Assembly (NCBI RefSeq): GCF_014698935.1
Contig: NZ_JACVMN010000001.1
Location: 496,001-560,000 of the forward strand
DNA from: Flagellimonas sp. S3867
GTDB taxonomy: Bacteria; Bacteroidota; Bacteroidia; Flavobacteriales; Flavobacteriaceae
Direction of reading: 5' to 3'
DNA length: 64,000 bases
Every line of letters starts with the position of its first letter. Within the stretch, counting starts at the first letter, position 1. The notes beneath the pieces are model-generated. The model made no database searches. It worked only from the letters and a program-made list of their open reading frames with translations, and was not told where the DNA came from. Shown here in pieces: positions 34,986 to 43,790 of this stretch. A program made the position numbers and the translations under genes.

Positions 34986-36695
34986 TTAGTTAGCCGCAGG
35001 AACCCCAGCAGTATCCCAGAAGACAGGCTGTTGTTGATCGGTTTTTTGATTGATGTTCGAGTTGTTGTTCACCGAGTTTGTAGGGTAATACATGGAGCGA
35101 ATGAAAACATCCGGGTTCGGTTCTAAGTTCGGTTGTAGGGTCGTTGGGAACCCAGTTCTTCTATAGAAGTTGTATGGCTCCACCCCGTTTCCAAAACTTG
35201 CAATCCAGTACTGTTCTGCAAGGATGTTCCACCGACCATTGGCGTCGGCCGCATCCCAAGCCGCATCAAGGGAATCCCTGTAATTTGAGATGTCGGTAGC
35301 GGTCGGCTCAAAGGAGGCGTCCGCACCAGCCAATCTTGTGGAAGCAAATGCCTGTACCTTGGTAACCGACTTGTCATATCCAGCAAGCATCGCTGCCTTG
35401 GCGCCAACAGCATCTCCAGAGACCATTGCTGCCTCTGCAATCATGAAGTCGGCACCAAATGCGGTCAAAAGGTTGGAGATACCTGCCCCCGTGGCACCTG
35501 CCACCAGTCCAATAGCGGCGAAAGAGTCATCATCGAACTTGCCGCCCACTGGATAGGTTCCATATACTGTTCTAATAAGACCGTCCGGTGGGGTACCCTC
35601 GGCATTGCCATGATCACGTCCCCAATAGCCATTGGGAAGGTTACAGAAGGTAAAACCTCCATTAATATAATGTTGCGGTGGAGCCTGTAAAGAACAGGTG
35701 AGTGTTTGCTCATCAGGGTCTGTACCATCCTCGCCAGGAACAGTAGCGTTCTGCCTGTAAAAGTAGTAACGGATTCTGGGATCGTCAGTGGTGTCCATCA
35801 GGTTCATCAACCAGTTGGACATGTACTCCCCTGCACCTGAATCGGTATAGTTGATACCGTACCGTGGGTGTCTGTTATCTGGCTGAGAGGGACTAGTCGC
35901 TCCCCAGGCGAAGATAAGGTCGTCCATGGTATCATCGATATAGTTCCCGCTGGCCACAATGGCATTGAAATTTGCCAATGCACCACCATCGACCAATCTT
36001 CTCTGGAGGTAGACCTTCATCTTCAAAGTATTGCAGGCCCTTATCCATTGATTTTCGTTACCTCCATAATAGAAATCCGTCAGTGGCTTAGCTGAAGGAT
36101 TACTGTTGAAGTTTGCAATAGCCCGATCCAACAATACCAACGTGGCATCATAAATGGATGCCCCCGAATCCGGTCCAGGGTTGAAATTATCATCAGCAAT
36201 GGACGCCTCGGAATAAGGAACGTCTCCAAAGAAGTCCACCATGGTCACAAACAGATAGGCCTCTATAAACTGTCCTATCCCGATATGATGCGTAAGATCA
36301 GCTTCGGTTGCCAATGGTTCCATTGTCCTGATGTTGGCCAAAATTCTATAGGCATTGGACCATTCATCGGACATATCACTTCCCTGATAGGCGCTTACAT
36401 AGTTCCTGCCTGCCATATTAACGATACGAGTAAGTTCCATTCCAAGTTCGTTGAAACCGTCACCGGTAGTGTTACCACCCGATGCCCAGTTATCATTAGG
36501 GTCGTTGTCCGCATCCCCTTCAAATTGTCTCACGAAGTCCTCTTGAATCGAGTTCAAAAGGAAATCCGCACTTGCCAAATCTGGAGTCAGAGCATTGGGA
36601 TTCGATGTAAGATCCAATTCGGTGGTCTCACAGGAAATCAACACTAGCGCCACTGCGCAAAATGCTGTAAATATATTTGTACTTGTTCTTTTCAT
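34986..36695 (-). CDS. susD: SusD/RagB-family outer-membrane lipoprotein (SusD_2 type)
   Basis: 569 residues. The signal ends ALVLISC (C22), then the SusD-like N-terminus with TTELDLTSNPNALTPDLASADFLLNSIQEDF and TPR-like helices in the middle (FIEAYLFVTMVDFFGDVPY is a diagnostic segment), ending WDTAGVPAAN. The pattern fits the SusD-like_2 family (PF12771). It forms the lid of the SusC channel and binds the oligomer to be imported. It is 20 bp downstream of SusC. Substrate is not evident; the operon holds no glycoside hydrolase. The symbol denotes family. Confidence 0.92.
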   Translation of the reverse strand: MKRTSTNIFTAFCAVALVLISCETTELDLTSNPNALTPDLASADFLLNSIQEDFVRQFEGDADNDPNDNWASGGNTTGDGFNELGMELTRIVNMAGRNYVSAYQGSDMSDEWSNAYRILANIRTMEPLATEADLTHHIGIGQFIEAYLFVTMVDFFGDVPYSEASIADDNFNPGPDSGASIYDATLVLLDRAIANFNSNPSAKPLTDFYYGGNENQWIRACNTLKMKVYLQRRLVDGGALANFNAIVASGNYIDDTMDDLIFAWGATSPSQPDNRHPRYGINYTDSGAGEYMSNWLMNLMDTTDDPRIRYYFYRQNATVPGEDGTDPDEQTLTCSLQAPPQHYINGGFTFCNLPNGYWGRDHGNAEGTPPDGLIRTVYGTYPVGGKFDDDSFAAIGLVAGATGAGISNLLTAFGADFMIAEAAMVSGDAVGAKAAMLAGYDKSVTKVQAFASTRLAGADASFEPTATDISNYRDSLDAAWDAADANGRWNILAEQYWIASFGNGVEPYNFYRRTGFPTTLQPNLEPNPDVFIRSMYYPTNSVNNNSNINQKTDQQQPVFWDTAGVPAAN

Positions 36696-36715
36696 TATCT
36701 TTTAATTTTTTGTTC

Positions 36716-39700
36716 TTAGAATGTTGCCTTTACACTAAGACCATATCTTCTCGCACTAGGTCCGTTGATAAAATCAAAACCAGCTCCGTTGGATACACCC
36801 AGACCTGTGGTATTGGGATCGAAGTTTGCACCTTTAGGAGTGTTGATGGCTCTGAAATATAGATTGTTGCCGGAAGCCGTAAAGGTCAAATTTCCAAATG
36901 GGGTCTTGTCCAAGAACTTCTTTGGCAGCGAATAACTCAATGATGCCTCCTGCAATCTTACAGTGGTTGCATCGTATACCTGTAGTTCGTTTGGTCCAAA
37001 AAGGATATTGCTGAACCAGAAGGTGGAGTTGTTAATCTGCAGGTTGTTGATATTTCCGTTGGCATCAACACCTGGAAGCACATATGTATCTTCTCTGTCG
37101 ATGGTCTCCGTAATCATTCCCCTACCCATAAGTGTGGAAATTGTACTAGAGTAGATATCACCACCCTGTGTATAGTTCCACTGGAAACCTAATGTGAAGT
37201 TCTTATAGGAGATATTATTCCTTACGTTTGCCACCCAGTCTGGGTTTGGATCACCAATAATGTCATCGTCGGGATCCTGTACGTAGTTACCATCAGCGCC
37301 CACTACAAAGTCCCCATTGGCATCCCTTAGGATACGGCTACCGAAGAACACGCCCAATGGCTCCCCTACAAGCGCTGCGTTACCAAGGTTGGCGAAACCT
37401 GAGTATATAACTTGATCTGTATCCAGACCAAGGTCAAGTACGGTTGTCTCGTAGGCGGTAAAGTTAAGGTTGGTCTCCCAGCTGAAGTCCCCTTCCTCTT
37501 TACCCCTGAACCATTTAATGCCCAAATCGGCCTCTATACCCTTGGACTCAATCTCACCAATATTCACCGCAACAACTCTAGTTCCAAGATCAGCTGCTGG
37601 ATCCAATGGCCTATCCAAGATAAGATCATTAGTGTTCCTTTTGTATACCGAAGCATCCAAAGAGATGCGCCCGTCCAACCAGCGGGACTCGAAACCAATC
37701 TCAATTTCTTCTAAGGTCTCAGGCTTGAGGTTTGGATTACCTGTTCTAACTCCCACTTCGTTAGTCACTATATTGGCCCCTGACCCGTCCTGTACATCCT
37801 GTGTGTCCAAGATAAGTGTACTTGCGATCGGATAGGCAGAAGACTCAAAGTTTGCTGATACCCCGATACCTCCTCGGATTTTCAGGTAGTTCAGTATGTT
37901 CTCCGACTTCAGGCCATCGATGGCAGCGGTCGGTATGAACGAAACACTGGCAGATGGATAGAACTGGGTCCTATTCTCCTGTGAGAAGTTCGATACCCAG
38001 TCATTGCGTCCTGCAAAGGTCATATATACCCAGTTGTCATAGTCAAAATCAACCTGTCCGTAAAGCCCTACTAAGTTTCTTTCTACAAATGCCTGGATTT
38101 CGTTCTGATTCAAGTAGTTGAAGTGCCTCAGCACGTTGAACACCTGTTGACCATCACTGGCCACACCGTTCTGGTCAAAAATTTCACGTCTTGAGGTCGC
38201 ACCCGCGTTGAAGGTGGTCCCGATCTTGTCAGTGACATCGTAATCACCATTTATAAGAACATTGTGGTCCCAGATGGTGTTGGTATTGTTCCAAGTTTCA
38301 TAGAAACCGCTCACCGTTCTGGCTCCACCACCGATACCACCCTTATTCTGGAAGTTGGTGTTGTTCTCACTATAGATATCGATACCAGCTCTGTATACTA
38401 GATTTAGGTTATCGCTGATGTCATACTGGATGGAGGCCTGACCGAATACCCTATTGGTCCCCTGGAAACTTCCAGCGTTGTTCGCTGTCCATAAGGGATG
38501 CTGGATATCATTGGTCTGTCTGTAGTAGACGCTACTACCATCGATAGGGTTCTGGAAAGGCAATCCTTGAACGTCGATACTCCTTGGTGTGAACCAAAGG
38601 TGACCGAACACTGACGAACCAGTACCAGTGGAACCGTTACCTTGGCTCAATGCTACAGGAGGTGATGTGAACTTCGTCCTTGCAAAGTTCAAGGTCCCCA
38701 TTGCCGTAAACCTGTTGCTCAATTTGGCCCTACCACCTACCGAAAGGGTGTTACGTGTAACACTGTTGTTGGGTGTGAAACCGTTATCCTTAAGGTAACC
38801 GTAGTTTACGTTGTAGCCTATCTTTCCATCGTCAGAAGCTCCCCTAACGTTTATGGAAGTGTTGGCGACCGTTCCTGTTTTGAAGAAGTTCTTGACATTG
38901 TCATAGGGTCTCCAGTCATATCTGGCTCCCTGGAACTCAGGGAATGCGGCTTGAACAGCGGCTGTTGAAGTTGAGTATGGGTGGGCCAATGTACCGTTGT
39001 CATCAATGGCTGCCTGACCTCCCCATCCTGCTGCCCCCTCTCTTCTGAAGCTTGGGCCCCAGTTAGAGAAAAACCACCCGAAAGCTTGGTCAAATCCGTT
39101 CCCAAATTCGTTCTGAAAATCTGGAAGTGATGCGATCTCGTTGAAGAAGATGGATGAATTTACCGTAATCTCGGTCTTCTTAGGACCAGCAGCTCCGCTT
39201 GAACCACCTTTGGTTGTGATAAGAATCACTCCATTTCTACCTTGCGAACCATAAAGTGTGGCGGCTGCAAGACCTCTAAGAACGTTTACGCTCTCGATAC
39301 TATTGGGGTCAAGGTCAAGGAATCTACTAGATCCGTTGTTTCCATTAACAAAGTCGTTTCTGGCACCCTGTCTACCTTGTGAGTTGGTATCGGTGCTAAA
39401 AGGGACACCATCTACAATGAACAGCGCTTGGTTACTGGAGCTGAATGTTGAAAGCCCCCTAATTATTATATTTGTACCTGAACCGGAAAGACCACTTTGG
39501 TTTGTTATTTGTACCCCGGCAGCCTTACCTTGAAGGACCCTGGCGACATCACCATCTGGTCTCTGTTCAAGATCTTCGCTACCTACCTCGGTAACCGCAT
39601 AACCCAGCGCCTGCTTCTCTCTTTTAATACCAAGAGCGGTAACAACCACTTCTTCCAGGGCTTGGGTATCGTCCTCCATTTGGACATTGATTACACTCTC

Positions 39701-39961
39701 AACGCCTATTGCCCTACTTGCGGGTCGTTGCCCTATATAGGTGAAAAGAAGTGTTTGACCTTGACTGGCACTGATCGAATAGTTTCCATCAAAATCTGTT
39801 TGGGTACCGTTGGTGGTACCTTCGACGACAATGTTGACCCCAGGTAATGGCAGTCCGGAGGAATCCGTAACTGTACCACTAATTGTTTTCTCCTGGGCAA
39901 GGGAAGAGGTGCAGCAAAAAATAAATAGCACCAAAACCCTAAGCAGTTTTTTTACTTTCAT
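36716..39961 (-). CDS. susC: SusC/RagA-family TonB-dependent outer-membrane transporter
   Basis: 1,081 residues. Signal peptide (cleavage near SLAQ), a CarboxypepD_reg-like domain (about 24-105: ISGTVTDSSGLPLPGVNIVVEGT), a TonB-box-like stretch, the SusC plug with VVVTALGIKREKQALGYAVTEV and IIIRGLSTFSSSNQALFIVDG, and a 22-strand barrel ending ARRYGLSVKATF. It imports oligomers with TonB energy. First gene of a SusC-SusD-lipoprotein operon. Upstream, 230 bp separates it from an AraC-type regulator. The family symbol does not imply starch as substrate. Confidence 0.95.
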   Translation of the reverse strand: MKVKKLLRVLVLFIFCCTSSLAQEKTISGTVTDSSGLPLPGVNIVVEGTTNGTQTDFDGNYSISASQGQTLLFTYIGQRPASRAIGVESVINVQMEDDTQALEEVVVTALGIKREKQALGYAVTEVGSEDLEQRPDGDVARVLQGKAAGVQITNQSGLSGSGTNIIIRGLSTFSSSNQALFIVDGVPFSTDTNSQGRQGARNDFVNGNNGSSRFLDLDPNSIESVNVLRGLAAATLYGSQGRNGVILITTKGGSSGAAGPKKTEITVNSSIFFNEIASLPDFQNEFGNGFDQAFGWFFSNWGPSFRREGAAGWGGQAAIDDNGTLAHPYSTSTAAVQAAFPEFQGARYDWRPYDNVKNFFKTGTVANTSINVRGASDDGKIGYNVNYGYLKDNGFTPNNSVTRNTLSVGGRAKLSNRFTAMGTLNFARTKFTSPPVALSQGNGSTGTGSSVFGHLWFTPRSIDVQGLPFQNPIDGSSVYYRQTNDIQHPLWTANNAGSFQGTNRVFGQASIQYDISDNLNLVYRAGIDIYSENNTNFQNKGGIGGGARTVSGFYETWNNTNTIWDHNVLINGDYDVTDKIGTTFNAGATSRREIFDQNGVASDGQQVFNVLRHFNYLNQNEIQAFVERNLVGLYGQVDFDYDNWVYMTFAGRNDWVSNFSQENRTQFYPSASVSFIPTAAIDGLKSENILNYLKIRGGIGVSANFESSAYPIASTLILDTQDVQDGSGANIVTNEVGVRTGNPNLKPETLEEIEIGFESRWLDGRISLDASVYKRNTNDLILDRPLDPAADLGTRVVAVNIGEIESKGIEADLGIKWFRGKEEGDFSWETNLNFTAYETTVLDLGLDTDQVIYSGFANLGNAALVGEPLGVFFGSRILRDANGDFVVGADGNYVQDPDDDIIGDPNPDWVANVRNNISYKNFTLGFQWNYTQGGDIYSSTISTLMGRGMITETIDREDTYVLPGVDANGNINNLQINNSTFWFSNILFGPNELQVYDATTVRLQEASLSYSLPKKFLDKTPFGNLTFTASGNNLYFRAINTPKGANFDPNTTGLGVSNGAGFDFINGPSARRYGLSVKATF

Positions 39962-40190
39962 AGAATTTGAGTTTCGTTAAAAATTATTGAGTTAGCGCAA
40001 TTGAGAAAGGAAGGTGGGAGTGAAGCTTTTGATAGCTAATTCAAAATAACTTCTAAAATGAGAACAAAACACACGTGTTTTTTCCCAAGAAGTAAGGCTT
40101 CTCACCACCTTACCTTTACAATTGCGGGGTAAAACAACATAAATGATAACTCATAAATGCAAAGCCTTATAAACCTTTCGATTTTTGCCG

Positions 40191-41324
40191 TTAATAATTA
40201 AAAACTCTATTTGTGTCCAAAAGCTGTTCACGGTATTTGGAAGGAGTGAGGCCCGTATTTTTTTTGAAAGCCTTATTGAAAGAAACTGTATTGTTGAACC
40301 CAGCTAAGTAGCCCACCTCAGATAGGGTGACTTCTTTTTTCTTAATTTCCAGAAGTTCTACGGCCTCAGCAACTCTATGCGAATTAATGAAATCAAAAAA
40401 ATTAGAGTCAAAGTACTCATTGATAATTTGCGAGGCATGGTGTCTGCTCGCACCCAAAAGTTCGGCCAAATTATCCAATCGTAATTCACTGTTCAAATGT
40501 GGCTTGTCATTTAACATCAAGGCTTCCAGTTTGCCTTTGAGTTCTAGAGAATAATTTTTAGAAAGTCCTGTCTTTTTGTATTTAACGGAAGGGATTACGT
40601 TTTCAACTAGCGTGTCGTTAAAAATTGTATTATAATTAAACGCAAAAATTGTAATTATAAGTGCCAAAATTGGAAGGAAAAGTATAATGCCATAGTCTTG
40701 TTCCGAGGATAGAAAACCAAAAAAATACAATCCGTAATACAATGTAAAACTAAATACGCAACCAAGAAATACCAAGATAATTGCCCGGGTCCAAGTTCTT
40801 AGATTCCCATTTCCCTTGTACGTTTTCCAGTATTTATTTACAATAGTAATCCCATAGGTAACCATAATGAGAACCAAAATAGCATCAAAATAACCAAATG
40901 GAAATAACTGATATGCATTTACACTTTCTTCACCATTCAAAAACAAATTCATTTTGTTGGTGCCTAAGAAGAAGTAAAAAGGATTTATTGCAGTTACGGA
41001 GTATATCAAAGGGATAAAGTGCCAAAAGTCTTTCTTTAAACTTATCGATTTGTCTGTGATAATCTTTCGAATATAGAAAAAGAACAAAGGGGCAAAAGAT
41101 GAAAGGGGGATATAATATGTTAGAACGAAATGGGCACGTTGCCCATTGAATAGCAATTGCGTCCAAAATAGTACGGTTAAGATAAACATCCAAGAAGTAA
41201 TCAATAAAAAGAAAGCCCAAAGAATGTTGGTGTATTTTGTGTTGGATTTTCGAAATACAAAAAGAATAGCAATCAGAAGTGATTGAAATGCCAACACCAA
41301 AAACAATAAATAGGTGAAATCCAT
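40191..41324 (-). CDS. AraC-family regulator with seven-segment membrane domain (1)
   Basis: 377 residues: hydrophobic segments from residue 5 to about 230, then a cytoplasmic AraC/XylS HTH domain at about 280-377 (LDNLAELLGASRHHASQIINEYF and SEVGYLAGFNNTVSFNKAFKKNTGLTPSKYRE). The N-terminus resembles 7TMR-like sensor domains, so it may sense a ligand at the membrane and control the adjacent SusCD operon; this is inferred from position. A related gene is directly upstream. Confidence 0.88.
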   Translation of the reverse strand: MDFTYLLFLVLAFQSLLIAILFVFRKSNTKYTNILWAFFLLITSWMFILTVLFWTQLLFNGQRAHFVLTYYIPLSSFAPLFFFYIRKIITDKSISLKKDFWHFIPLIYSVTAINPFYFFLGTNKMNLFLNGEESVNAYQLFPFGYFDAILVLIMVTYGITIVNKYWKTYKGNGNLRTWTRAIILVFLGCVFSFTLYYGLYFFGFLSSEQDYGIILFLPILALIITIFAFNYNTIFNDTLVENVIPSVKYKKTGLSKNYSLELKGKLEALMLNDKPHLNSELRLDNLAELLGASRHHASQIINEYFDSNFFDFINSHRVAEAVELLEIKKKEVTLSEVGYLAGFNNTVSFNKAFKKNTGLTPSKYREQLLDTNRVFNY

Positions 41325-41444
41325 ATTTTTTTTAGTAATTAAATCTGAAAGTAATCAACACAAGGCTTATAGGGATTACAAATTGATATTTGCCCTTTAT
41401 TGTTTGACCAAAGATCAAAAAATGGAAAATCTACTTCTATAATA

Positions 41445-42506
41445 CTATTTGGAACGGGAATTGTTTTCCCGATAGATAGAAGGTGTAATTCCTTCAAATT
41501 TTTTAAAGGCACTATTGAATGAAGATAAACTGCTAAAACCGGAATCAAAAGCAATGGAAGCAATGGTGTAATTCTCGCTATCCGAACTCACAAGTAGTTT
41601 TTTTGCTTCTTGAATCCTGTAATGGTTGATGAAATCATTAAAATTTTGCTTGGCATGTTGATTAATGATTTCCGAAGCCTTTTGTGTTGTTATACTGATC
41701 AATTTACTAAGACTGGAAAGTGATACATCTGGTTCCAGATAGAGCTTGTTCGATTCTATAAGTGTGGTTATTTGGTTGAACAGGCCCGAATCGACATTCT
41801 TTTTAAATACATTTCCGTCTATATCTGTCACTTTATGTTGAAATGCTTTAAAACTTAGAAAGTAAACCACCATGGAGTACATAATTGGTCCTGTTATGTA
41901 GGGAACGGTATCTTCAATAATATTTAAAAAATATGAAATCCAAATAATTACAAAACCCATAATCACAAGACCTAACCAAGTTAGAATTGCTTTTTGGGAT
42001 TTTGTTCTCAATTCAACCGGAAAGTTTCGCTTTGCTTTTCTAACTGCTCTTGCGGCGTTAAAAATGTAAAAGGCGAAATGGAGATAAATAAAGATAAGAA
42101 CACTGCCAAAAATGATAACAACTTCTTTGCTATTGGTTTCAAACCAATTTTTTGTCACAAAGAGGCTTCCCAAGAACAACAACCCAAATGGTATTAATTC
42201 TATGACATAATATTTTGGCAATTTAAAGGCAACCGTGGTCATTCCTGAAACGTACCAGCGCAATAATGGACCTATCAGCAATAAAAAAGCCAAGCCCGTA
42301 AAAATAAATACGGGCTCTAAATCGTTGCCAAAATTCAGCATAACAGACTTACCTATTCTAAAGGCCATAAAAACCAGAATTAAGGCCAATATGTAATTGG
42401 ATATTGTTTTTTTCTTCTTAAAAAAGCATAGGTAAAGTGCAAATGCTATTCCATGTAAAAGACCTGCACTGCTAATTATGACAAGAAGTATATCCGATAA
42501 GCTCAA
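41445..42506 (-). CDS. AraC-family regulator with membrane domain (2)
   Basis: 353 residues, starting at TTG 42506 because no ATG precedes residue 47 and a stop lies just upstream. Six to seven hydrophobic segments fill 5-230, followed by an AraC HTH domain (about 253-353: LSSLSKLISITTQKASEIINQH, IASIAFDSGFSSLSSFNSAFKKFEGITPSIYRE). It is a paralogue of the gene at 40191-41324 and 22 bp downstream of the DJ-1-like gene, so probably cotranscribed with it. The TTG start is unusual. Confidence 0.85.
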   Translation of the reverse strand: MSLSDILLVIISSAGLLHGIAFALYLCFFKKKKTISNYILALILVFMAFRIGKSVMLNFGNDLEPVFIFTGLAFLLLIGPLLRWYVSGMTTVAFKLPKYYVIELIPFGLLFLGSLFVTKNWFETNSKEVVIIFGSVLIFIYLHFAFYIFNAARAVRKAKRNFPVELRTKSQKAILTWLGLVIMGFVIIWISYFLNIIEDTVPYITGPIMYSMVVYFLSFKAFQHKVTDIDGNVFKKNVDSGLFNQITTLIESNKLYLEPDVSLSSLSKLISITTQKASEIINQHAKQNFNDFINHYRIQEAKKLLVSSDSENYTIASIAFDSGFSSLSSFNSAFKKFEGITPSIYRENNSRSK

Positions 42507-42528
42507 GAAACTATTTTTCCAAATTTAC

Positions 42529-43632
42529 CTATATTTTCTCTGTTTGGGATTCACATTTTTTGGCATACGAAACTAAACCAATGAGATTGGGAAAATCACC
42601 CAATTGACCTTTCATTACGGAAATTATACCGTGTTTTGCCAATAAAATCCTGTCCATGGATTTCTTTTCCTTTTGTAGGGTTTCAATCATTTTCCTTGCC
42701 TGCTTCTTCCCATGTTTCTCATAAGCTAGTAAAACTTTCATCGCATTTTCCTCAGCAGTTATTTTCCTATATTTTGGGGTATACCCCAATTGCTGAACCA
42801 TCCGCTCTGCCAAGCTCCAGGTTGACCAAGGGTTTTGACCTGTAATCAAATTACGGTCGTGGCTAATTTTATCCAAATACATACCACCTTCATTAAACCT
42901 TGCGCCTTGTTCAATCATTTTATCCTGCAAAAGGAAAGGGAATATTGATTTCGCATCGGAGATTAACAACAGTTCCTCTTTATTGGTAAAAGCGCTAACG
43001 TTTTTGTTTTCCAATAGATGATGTCCATTATCCAATTTCACGTTGACCAAAGCTGAGGGTCCATGACATACTGCTCCAACAACTTTGTTGGACTGGTAAT
43101 AATTTTTTACCAAGGATTGAATTGCTTTATTATCGGGAAAATCGAACATCGCTCCTTTTCCTCCCACAAAAAAAACCGCTTCATAATCTTCTGCAACAAC
43201 ATCTTCCATAGCAATGGTATGGCTTGTTTTATTTTGTGCAATTGAATCTTTTAAAAATGCGAAGTCAAAAGCCCCCATATCTTCATCATCGATAACCACA
43301 GGTGGCTTCCCTCCTTTTGGACTTGCTATATCCACCTCAAAACCATTGGCTGTAAATACATAATACGCTCGCGCCAACTCCGTTAATTCGTACCCTGTGG
43401 TTTTATCACTATCTCCCATCATATCCATACTCGTAACCACCGCCAGTATCTTACCTCTGTGTGATACGATGTTTTCTGATAAATAAGGTAAATCATTTAC
43501 TGTTGCCAATTCAACGCTATGATCCATCGGAGGTAATAGACTTTTAAACCAAAAACCAAAACAAACTATTCCTACTATTAAAAAGACAATAAAAAGGGAT
43601 ATCCATTTAAGGACCCGATATTTTTTAAACAT
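42529..43632 (-). CDS. Membrane-anchored DJ-1/PfpI-type protein
   Basis: 367 residues from ATG 43632. One N-terminal membrane segment (10-29) precedes an extracytoplasmic DJ-1/PfpI (class I GATase-like) domain from about 60 to 280: IDIASPKGGKPP, FVGGKGAMFDFPDN and GAVCHGPSAL with nucleophile C189 next to H190, and an acid E82 in YELTELA, the Hsp31/YajL arrangement. About 85 residues of helical C-terminal extension follow. Roles in family include glyoxalase and chaperone activity; the reaction here is not known. It likely shares a transcript with the AraC gene downstream. Confidence 0.85.
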   Translation of the reverse strand: MFKKYRVLKWISLFIVFLIVGIVCFGFWFKSLLPPMDHSVELATVNDLPYLSENIVSHRGKILAVVTSMDMMGDSDKTTGYELTELARAYYVFTANGFEVDIASPKGGKPPVVIDDEDMGAFDFAFLKDSIAQNKTSHTIAMEDVVAEDYEAVFFVGGKGAMFDFPDNKAIQSLVKNYYQSNKVVGAVCHGPSALVNVKLDNGHHLLENKNVSAFTNKEELLLISDAKSIFPFLLQDKMIEQGARFNEGGMYLDKISHDRNLITGQNPWSTWSLAERMVQQLGYTPKYRKITAEENAMKVLLAYEKHGKKQARKMIETLQKEKKSMDRILLAKHGIISVMKGQLGDFPNLIGLVSYAKKCESQTEKI

Positions 43633-43742
43633 AACTTTTCGTTTACAATTATTGGCTAAATAAGAGTAGAAAGCCAACAAAGGCTGTCGAAATGATAATT
43701 TCGTCAGAGTAAAAAATCATTTTGTAACCGAGAAAGTATTCT

Positions 43743-43772
43743 GTTGCCTTTTAATGAAAGTTTACAGGCAAC
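43743..43772 (-). terminator. Weak hairpin after EF-G-like gene
   Basis: GTTGCCT (43743-43749) and AGGCAAC (43766-43772), 7-bp arms with a 16-base loop, 18 bp past the stop at 43791 on the minus strand. The T-rich tail is poor on that side. Confidence 0.3.
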
Positions 43773-43790
43773 TTTTATATATACTTCAAT

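Noticed and set aside
36285-36647. 120-codon frame opposite the SusD gene
   Set aside because: Antisense shadow of a well-supported gene; no codon bias or protein pattern.
39258-39847. Plus-strand frames opposite the SusC gene start
   Set aside because: Overlap a certain gene and contain no recognisable motif.
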